Source of the DNA: Pipra filicauda
Taxonomy: Eukaryota; Chordata; Aves; Passeriformes; Pipridae
Length of the DNA: 64,000 nucleotides
Assembly (NCBI RefSeq): GCF_003945595.2
Contig: NW_024104162.1
Coordinates: 434,001 to 498,000 of the forward strand
Direction of reading: 5' to 3'
The translations under genes were made by a program, and so were the position numbers. The notes under the pieces are model-generated. The model did not search any database and was not told where the DNA came from. It worked only from the letters and a program-made list of their open reading frames with translations. Shown here in pieces: positions 57,001 to 64,000 of this stretch. Within the stretch, counting starts at the first letter, position 1. Each line of letters begins with the position of its first letter.

Positions 57001-60000
57001 CAATTAGCCACATTTGTCAAGTCATGGATTTGTGCAGATTTATTTAAGACTAGGAACAGTAATAATTTCCTTTGTTATATCTGATATACTCTGTGTTGTT
57101 AGGTAAGAGGATAAATTTGGAACTCCAAATCTATCCACCATATACTAGATGAAGGAAAAAGGTTTAGATTCCAAAAGAAGAGGTGGGTAGGGTCTACAAC
57201 AAGGATAACTTGGAGACTGAAGGCCAGAGAGAATTAGGGAGAAAATGGAGCAGGAAATGCGAAGAGACAAATAGAAAAGGAGGAGGACAAAGAAAAACCA
57301 GAAAGAAGGAATGGAGAGGCAGGCTAAGATAAGAAAGAAAATTAGGAAACAAAGTCAAAAAAGAGATCAGGGAACCAAACAGAAAAATGAAAGTGATTAT
57401 AGGTTTGTAGTCCTAGGAGAGTAATTGAGGAAATAAGGTCTAGGGAAAAAAGGCATCAGAAAAAAAGGGGAGGGAAAAAGAAATTTTACAAACAGAAGTA
57501 TATGAGAGAATAAAGAAATATACTGAAATATTTCCATCTATCAAGGAAAAGGTTTCATAAACTATAACTGTGCATGTATTACAGTTTCTAAACCCTTTAC
57601 CCTACAGGTCAGAAATATGAGGAAAATAAAATATAATTGAAGATAAAGATGGTGAAAGGGAAGTTAAAAAAAAAAAAAGGAACATAAAAATATTGTTTGC
57701 ATTCTCTCTTCCCAGAGCTTCCTCACACTCCCTTCTTTTATCATATATTTTTTCTCTTTCAGTTCATTTTGCCCCTAGATCATTTTTCCTGACAGCCATC
57801 CTACACTCTGACCTTCCACAAGGAGCAGTGGTGCTTGGACTGCAGATAGCACTGCAGACAATTAGAAGGGAACAAAATAAAGGAAATATTTCACACAACA
57901 GAGCCTACAGTGTATGATTCACAGGAAATTTTTCCTGCAAATAGAATTATAATAAAATAGAACATTCTTACTGGTTAAATCTTTCCATTTCTTGCACCAG
58001 CACAGTGTTCATACTTTCTTCATATCTCACAGGATATTTAAGTAGGCAATTTTCAATGTCAAAATCATTTGGAAGCTGTTAATGACAACATATTTGAAAA
58101 TCATTCCATATATCATTATGCAATGGTTTTCATCATTCAAGGCATGCAAATGCAAATATTTGCAGAGTAATAATACCACTAAACTTTCTGAGTAGTATCC
58201 TATCAATACAGTATTCAGTAATTCAATCCAAATAAAAATTAGAGGGTTTTTTCATGTTCATCTTTTAAAAACCACTTAGAATTTTTACTATCATGAAAAG
58301 TTATGAATCTCATTCAATTTATTAATTTTAAGCCTGTTCATATGAATGAATCAACTGTTCTTCAAGTTCTCTTTGCTCTATTTTCTCTCTCTTTCTCCTG
58401 TATTCTACCCATTTAAAAAAACTTCTTTTAACTGAAATATGGCTGGGGTCTGTTACAGCCACACCAGTTCTTACTTGCACATTGCACTAAATTCTTCCCA
58501 GAAGGTTTTTCTTCCAACAGGACATTTAAGATTGTAGTTAAGGAATTTCTACTTTGAAAAAAGATAAATGGAAGTCATTTGTATAATACAATACCTTGCT
58601 GAGAATATCATCTGCAATTGCATAAAGGGTGCTGTCACCTCCCCCAGAAGTTCCCTGAGTGCCTCCTCCTTGTGTTAAAAGCAGAGATTCAAAGAGGGTC
58701 TTAGTTTCCTGAAGATCTTTTGCAATATCCACGTTGTCATGCAAGCCAAATATCTCTGGTTGCTGAGTAAAGGGAAGACTCTAGGACAAAATAATAAACA
58801 TCTGCATGGATAAAGCAGCACACTAGGAATCAGATCCAAGGTTTCTTTAGAAGTTGAGTGAAAAACTACCACTGACTTAACTGCAGGTGGATAAGGACCT
58901 TAGCAGCAGGTATTTGCAGGCAATTGCTGGTGATAGAGCCATCACCTCTCATACAAAAAGACATTTCCAAGGAATTCTTGATTATCTATGCTATAGGTCT
59001 TCCTACCTACTTACTCATTCCCTCCCAGAAACATTCTGGATCATGGCAAGGATCATACAGGGGTGTTAGGCAAGAAGCCGAGCACACTATTTAATGTTCT
59101 GCAAAACCACCTTTCTAAGGCAGAGAAACATTTAATTATTTCTTTCATAGTGCTTCATCACTGGAACACTTCAAAAGCTTGTTGCTACTTTTTACCTTAA
59201 TGAATTCAATGTATTCCTCATATGTGCCTTTTGGTGGAGCATAATAGTTGCCACTGGGAGAAAAAGTGTACCGAGGATTTTCAATGATGTCTGGGTTGTA
59301 GAAGTCATCCAGCATTGTCAGCAGCAAACGCCTGTCCCAGTCATCTGTCACTCGGCCTCCATAGTTACACTCCCCAGTCAGGTAAGACACGGCCTCAAAA
59401 GGAACGTGGCTGTACTCATTGATGAACAGCTGGAACAGAAGACATGGGTGATTCTAGAGACTTGCCAGATCTGCAGAACAATGGTGTGACCTAATAGACC
59501 AGAAGGTTGGCAGCTACAGCATGTGCAAAGCTGCACTTTATGGAGTTTTCTCCGTAAGTGTTGGAAATTCAAATTGTGAAATATTTTTTTTTCAGGTAAA
59601 AATTACTATTTAAAATAAAGAGGTGTTAATAGTAAAAGCCTCTTATGAGTATCAAAATTACTCAGCCATCCAAGTCATTCTTGAATTATTTACAAGTGGA
59701 TGGTTTTGCCAGTCTAAACTAGATGGACACTTTTCTGTGTCATAAACAAAGGTGGATTTCACTTAATTTTTCTCTCAGTCTTCAGTACCCTCTGATCTCT
59801 TTCATTAACTTCTGTAATTCAGTTGTAACTCTCCTGACTTTTCTACACAGTGCCTACAGAAGATTCAAGGTCAAGTAGTGTTCACCATTTCATCTGGGGG
59901 AAGGAGAAAAGTCTGAGGTTCTGTTAACTAACAAAAGAAAATTTCTTCCTACAAAGCACTGTAACAGGTGACACGGTACTACCTAAAGCACAGCGAGCTC

Positions 60001-60824
60001 TTATATATGACACTTTAACTTTGATAAAACTCATATACACTTATTATATTCCTTATGTCTATAGGAATATAAATCTCACAAAGAACAAATCTCTTATTTA
60101 ATTTGTAGTTTTGAATATATTTATAATATGATTAACATTCCTTGCTGAAGTCATTAATATCTATGAACATTTGATGTAACCTCTGTTGTATTGCTTCTTT
60201 TGACTACCAGCTGGGCTTCCCAAGGCCAGAGTTACAGGGAGCAATCCATGATTTTACCTGAAGCTGCCTGATGCTGATCCTCAAGTCTGATTCATTAAAT
60301 CCATAGGGTATATTCCAACCGAGAGGCCCAAACTTCCTCCTCTCCTGAACAAGAGCGTGGAAAAAACAAACTCCAAAGAGCAGTTTCTCCCATACCTTTG
60401 AGAAAAGCAAAAGAACAAAGCATTATTGAGCAGTTATTATTAACTAGTCTGTAGCTCCTGCTGGTGTATAACCTGGAAAGAGAACACCACATTTGAAATA
60501 TTGCCACATGAAATTACCTGGCAGAGGGAATTCTTAACTAATCATCGTCATAATTGCAAAACCTAAACTGACAACCATAGTAAAACATTTAGCTAATAAT
60601 ATTCACTGGGCAGAAATCAATATATCTGTGAATAAAAAAAAAAACCAACCAAATCCAAAAACTTCAAAAGATGTGCACATTACCAGCTCCTTTCCAGGGC
60701 ATCCAGAGAAGAACACAGGATCAGAAATAGGATCAGAGAGAAATGACTGAAGCAGGTTTAATCGGAGACCAGTAGGAGGTTCATTTGTCATCTTCACTCC
60801 ATTCTGCAGAATGGTTACTGGGAA
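54036..60824 (-). CDS. DNAH12: DNAH12 exons for the C-terminal domain
   Basis: Ten exons from [17 protein letters not shown] (60684-60824) to the stop. Landmarks in order: [147 protein letters not shown] and [21 protein letters not shown] glycine-rich insert [17 protein letters not shown] at about 58660 is typical of this dynein subgroup. The 55643 donor (aaa|gtcagt) is slightly unusual at +3. Confidence 0.94.
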
Positions 60825-63560
60825 CTAGAAGTAAAACCCAGCAAAACTGCATTCAGAAAGTGTGGAATAGATGCTATATTAACAATATATTATTACTCTG
60901 GGTTTGTTATATAAGCAATTATCTGCAAGAAATTACATTTTAAAGAACAACAGTTTGTTGTTGTCTTTAATGTAATAAGAGAAACCTTACTGTAAGTAAC
61001 AAACCTGTAGTTTAAAATGTTTTCTAGGTATTCATTACATTACAAATAAAATGCAAGATTAAATATTCGAATTTATGTGAAACAAAAACTTGGTGATAGC
61101 AAAAATACACAAAATAGCACACATTACGGTATCAAAATATCACAAAGGAAATTTGAGATGATTATGTTTATAATTATTTTTAAATGTCCTTTATTGTTTA
61201 AATTATTTCTTCAAAGCCTCATTGTATTTCAGAGAAGTTCTGCATTATCATCAGCTCATTCAGGTATATAAATATTCCCTCAAAATGCCATCAACTTTTC
61301 CTTTCCCCAAGTACAGAATCCTGGGGAATGCACATACCTTTGGGGAAGGGTAACTTGTAAGCCAAAGTCTGAAGTCTGGATGACATTTTTCACTGTTAAG
61401 CTCCTCACATATTTTCTCCAGCATTGGCATCCAGGAGACAGCTAAATGACAATTTTGTAAACAAACCCAGGTTCCTTCTTCCATTGCTGTTTCAATCATT
61501 CTTGTAGCTATAGGTCCTTGGCCTTGGCCTAATGAGATGGACTGAAACTTGTCTCCCACCATCTCTCTGTCATTTGCCAACTTCAGGAGGCCTTGAACAG
61601 GAAGCACAAGATTTCAGCATTTCTTCATGAAAAAGAAGTTATGGTAGAAAATAACATATTTAAAAACTTCTATTACTATTTTGTTTACAGGTACTTAGAA
61701 ATTCCCATGCTTAGGGAGCACAGAATTTTACTAGTGTGACATGATACATTCCAATCTTCTTGCAGAAAGTAAGTATTCAAATTTCCTTGTGTATTGAAGG
61801 GGAATTTCAGGTCTCCAAACTGAAAAGCTGTTCTACACTACTGTTTTCCCTTTCTGTGTATACTTACTAGACATAGGATCTGCTCCTGGAGATAGCACAA
61901 ATATTAAGGGGATTGTAGAATTTGAATCTAAGTAACTTTTTGATAGATCAAAAGGTGGTGGCTCTACAAATTTCTTTCCCAGTTTGTCTGTAACAAACGT
62001 TGTTATAGCTGGACTAATCTAGTAAAAAAAAAGCAAATGCAAATCATTAACATAAACATAGATTAAATAATGTCAGACAAAAATTCTCAGGTGATGCTTG
62101 TGCTGTTTGTATTACTCACTTGAAAAACAAGAATAGCATTGATTTTCTTAGTAAAATATGAGGAAAAGCAGATTTATTATTGTAACAGCCACTGCAAACT
62201 ATGCTACAAAGCATGGAACAGTCTGCAAACACTCCATAACACATCATTTTACCTTGTCTGGTCTTAAGCACCGAAGAACTATAATCTTTTGTAATTCAGT
62301 TAATGTATTATTCAATTCTTCTGGTAATGGAAAGCTTTGGGGCTCTTTGCTGTCATACATTTTTTGCCATTCACCTATATTTTCACAGACATGACTCCTA
62401 GAGAGAAAAACACCCACAGTTACTGTAAAAATCTGGATTTTTTTTTTTAAATGTTTATCAAAGGCCAATCACATTGCATTGTCATATATGCCACGTCATA
62501 TCTACATCAAAAAATAATCCCACAGTTGAGCTGCTCCATGGTGAATGGTGAAACAAGCTCTTCCCACCAATCCCCCCATGCTGCTCCCAACAGACTCCAC
62601 ATGAGAAGTTCCAAGTTGACAATAAGTTCTGTCCCTTCCTCCGGACAGCACTGCTTGGACCTTCATAGGTCTGGGTGAATTGTCTGCCTCCAGTATTTCA
62701 GGAAAGCACCACACTTTAACTGAAGAAAATTACCAGGAAATTCAACCACAGAAACAAATGTATTTTCCTTCACACCACATGCAGAGTACTCCTCTGCAAT
62801 GGACAACTCTCAGACTATTTAAAGGCTGGATCATTATACACATTGTTACTAAAACTCCAAAGGGACTGAAACACCAAACACCTCAAATAATTTCTTTTAA
62901 CAGAGCAGTGTTTCTGCACTCAGATCCAAATGTGCCAAATATTCGCACTCAGCTATTTATATGCAAGACTCGTACAACCATGTTGGCTCCAGAATTTAGT
63001 GTTAAATTCTATTTAAACCCAGGGTGAAATTCTACTTATTTCAGAAGATCAGATTTCACCAGAAAAACTCCTTCCCCAGAACTACACTGGAATTCTGCTC
63101 TGGCACTCACTGATCCCTTAACACAGTTTCTCTACCACAGAGACATTCTAAAGGAAAAGTTTCTTTAGGCAATGCCTCAAACAGTTTAGAAAAATAGTTT
63201 AATGAAATAATATTATAATTAATGATCTGACTGACTGAAATAAGTGAAGAAAACATAATGGTGAAAAAAGGGGCTGGTTTTACCCTGTTGGCATTCTGGC
63301 ACTGATTTGGAAAAAATGTATAGCAAACATTTCTTTCAGTATGTTACATACGTGTTGGTCACAACCAATTAAGGCCAATTCACATCAATATTTTACTATA
63401 CCTCAGTCTTTTCATAGCTGGCATTTCACTTGCACGACATAATTCATCCCAGCTCTTGTCTGACAGCCAAGATGGAGCTGGATTTGGATACTCATTCTTG
63501 AGACCCACACCCCCAGTTAGTAAGAACATAAACTCTTGACGTTCCATTTCATTATTAGTC
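54036..63560 (-). CDS. DNAH12: DNAH12 (partial), axonemal dynein heavy chain C-terminus
   Basis: Inner-arm, single-headed dynein heavy chain that powers ciliary and sperm-flagellar beating. Fourteen exons in transcription order: 63402-63560, 62253-62397, 61868-62018, 61338-61591, 60684-60824, 60258-60395, 59196-59429, 58595-58780, 57972-58075, 56622-56826, 56290-56427, 55643-55734, 55336-55403, 54036-54226. They join in one frame to about 734 residues and end [14 protein letters not shown], as in DNAH12. All donors are GT. This is the AAA6 module and C-terminal domain: [65 protein letters not shown] and [18 protein letters not shown] are dynein family landmarks. The motor's AAA1-5, stalk and tail lie beyond the right edge. 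DNAH12 rather than DNAH3, DNAH7 or DNAH1 is chosen by synteny next to ASB14 and best overall likeness. Confidence 0.95.
56036..56136. repeat. AT/TA microsatellite in DNAH12 intron
   Basis: About 100 bp made almost only of ta, att and at units, including an uninterrupted (AT)n run at about 56091-56110 and a second at about 56120-56135, separated by a palindromic ATGGTACCAT. It lies in the 555-bp intron between exons 56290-56427 and 55643-55734. The sequence could form cruciforms, and its length is probably polymorphic. Confidence 0.85.
56950..57000. repeat. Degenerate CATA/CA repeat
   Basis: Imperfect run of cata, caca and tata units in the intron between DNAH12 exons 57972-58075 and 56622-56826. 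Confidence 0.7.
57140..57500. repeat. Long purine-rich tract in DNAH12 intron
   Basis: About 360 bp in which the plus strand is mainly G and A (gaagg, gaaaa, ggagg words), so the transcribed RNA from the minus-strand gene would be a long polypyrimidine stretch. It is not a simple tandem repeat. Such tracts can form triplex DNA and can resemble splice acceptors. No exon was found in it. Confidence 0.65.
61338..63560 (-). CDS. DNAH12: DNAH12 exons for the AAA6 region
   Basis: Four exons: 63402-63560, 62253-62397, 61868-62018 and 61338-61591. They carry [14 protein letters not shown] and [15 protein letters not shown] blocks, then [42 protein letters not shown] and [33 protein letters not shown]. 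The P-loop position is degenerate (SPGADP), as expected for a non-catalytic AAA6. The first exon starts mid-codon at 63560; its upstream partner is outside the window. Confidence 0.93.
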
Positions 63561-64000
63561 CTATATTTAAAAAAAGAGAAAAATATATTCAGTAATAGAG
63601 ATACAATTTTAAATAATATAAACTGTTGTTTAAAATTAATTGCACTTCACTGCCACTTAGTAATGCTTCTACTCCATCACTGCCAAGCCACCACTAACCC
63701 ATGTCCCCAAGTGCCACATCTACATGGCTTTTAAATCCCTCCAGGGATGGTGATTCCACCACTGCCCTGGGCAGCCCATTCTAGGGCTTGACAACCCTTT
63801 CGGTGAAGCATTTTTCCAAATATCTGCTTATTTGTTTTTTAAGAGTGTAATTATTCCTGATTTTTAAAGGCTTTATAGAAAATAATGGGTTCTGGGAATA
63901 GAGTAGCTTTACAAATTGGGCCAGGAAGAACGGTCCATGTACAGACAATACACACTGTAATTACTGGTTAATGTAATTAACCATTTCCATGATACATCAT
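63561..64000. other. DNAH12: DNAH12 intron running off the right edge
   Basis: Non-coding apart from the CR1 fragment listed separately. The next upstream DNAH12 exon is not in the window. Confidence 0.7.
63674..63825 (-). mobile_element. CR1 LINE fragment in DNAH12 intron
   Basis: The plus strand shares 'cactgccaagccaccac', 'tgccacatctacatggcttt', 'ccagggatggtgattcca' and 'gggcagcccatt' with the copy at 36.1 kb, in the same orientation. The terminal 'agaatcatagaatca' part is missing at the left end, so this is an internal piece of the CR1 3' region. Confidence 0.9.

Noticed and set aside
1..64000. Search for CRISPR arrays, operons, phage or plasmid genes, tRNA and rRNA genes
   Set aside because: Nothing of the kind was seen; intron-containing vertebrate genes and CR1 elements explain the window.

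Overview
The window is nuclear vertebrate DNA, almost certainly from a bird. Four protein genes lie in the order HESX1 (-), APPL1 (+), ASB14 (-), DNAH12 (-), the arrangement known from human 3p14.3 and conserved in amniotes. All are built from short exons with GT-AG (once GC-AG) introns. The recognisable interspersed repeats are CR1 LINE fragments, the dominant repeat of avian genomes. I found no bacterial, phage, CRISPR or plasmid signal. The gene models below were assembled by reading splice sites by eye and keeping the reading frame across each junction.

Layout: 1-7.5 kb is intergenic, with a CR1 fragment and a CTCF-like site. 7.49-9.6 kb is HESX1, four coding exons on the minus strand, ending towards the left edge. 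9.6-15.7 kb is the HESX1 upstream region, with two motif-dense blocks (9.64-9.78 and 10.03-10.19 kb) that look like regulatory DNA, followed by CR1 fragments. A CpG island at about 15.76-16.77 kb carries the APPL1 promoter and first coding exon. APPL1 runs to its stop at 36,883 in 22 coding exons (708 aa) and may have a long 3' UTR towards 41.5 kb. ASB14 converges on it from 51,242 down to 43,080 in nine coding exons. The last 14 exons of DNAH12 occupy 63.56 down to 54.04 kb; the rest of that very large gene lies beyond the right edge.

The genes do not form a functional unit: a forebrain/pituitary homeobox repressor, an endosomal Rab5 effector adaptor, a muscle-type E3 ligase substrate receptor and a ciliary motor. 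Their proximity is ancestral synteny.

I did not find a new system. The observations most worth following up are an apparently broken splice donor (+1 G missing) after exon 2 of ASB14, a GC-AG intron in APPL1, a possible 39-nt in-frame cassette exon in APPL1 intron 3 that would put a proline-rich insert into a BAR-domain loop, the candidate HESX1 control elements, a pair of CCAAT boxes 32 bp apart at the APPL1 promoter, and a long purine-rich tract in a DNAH12 intron.
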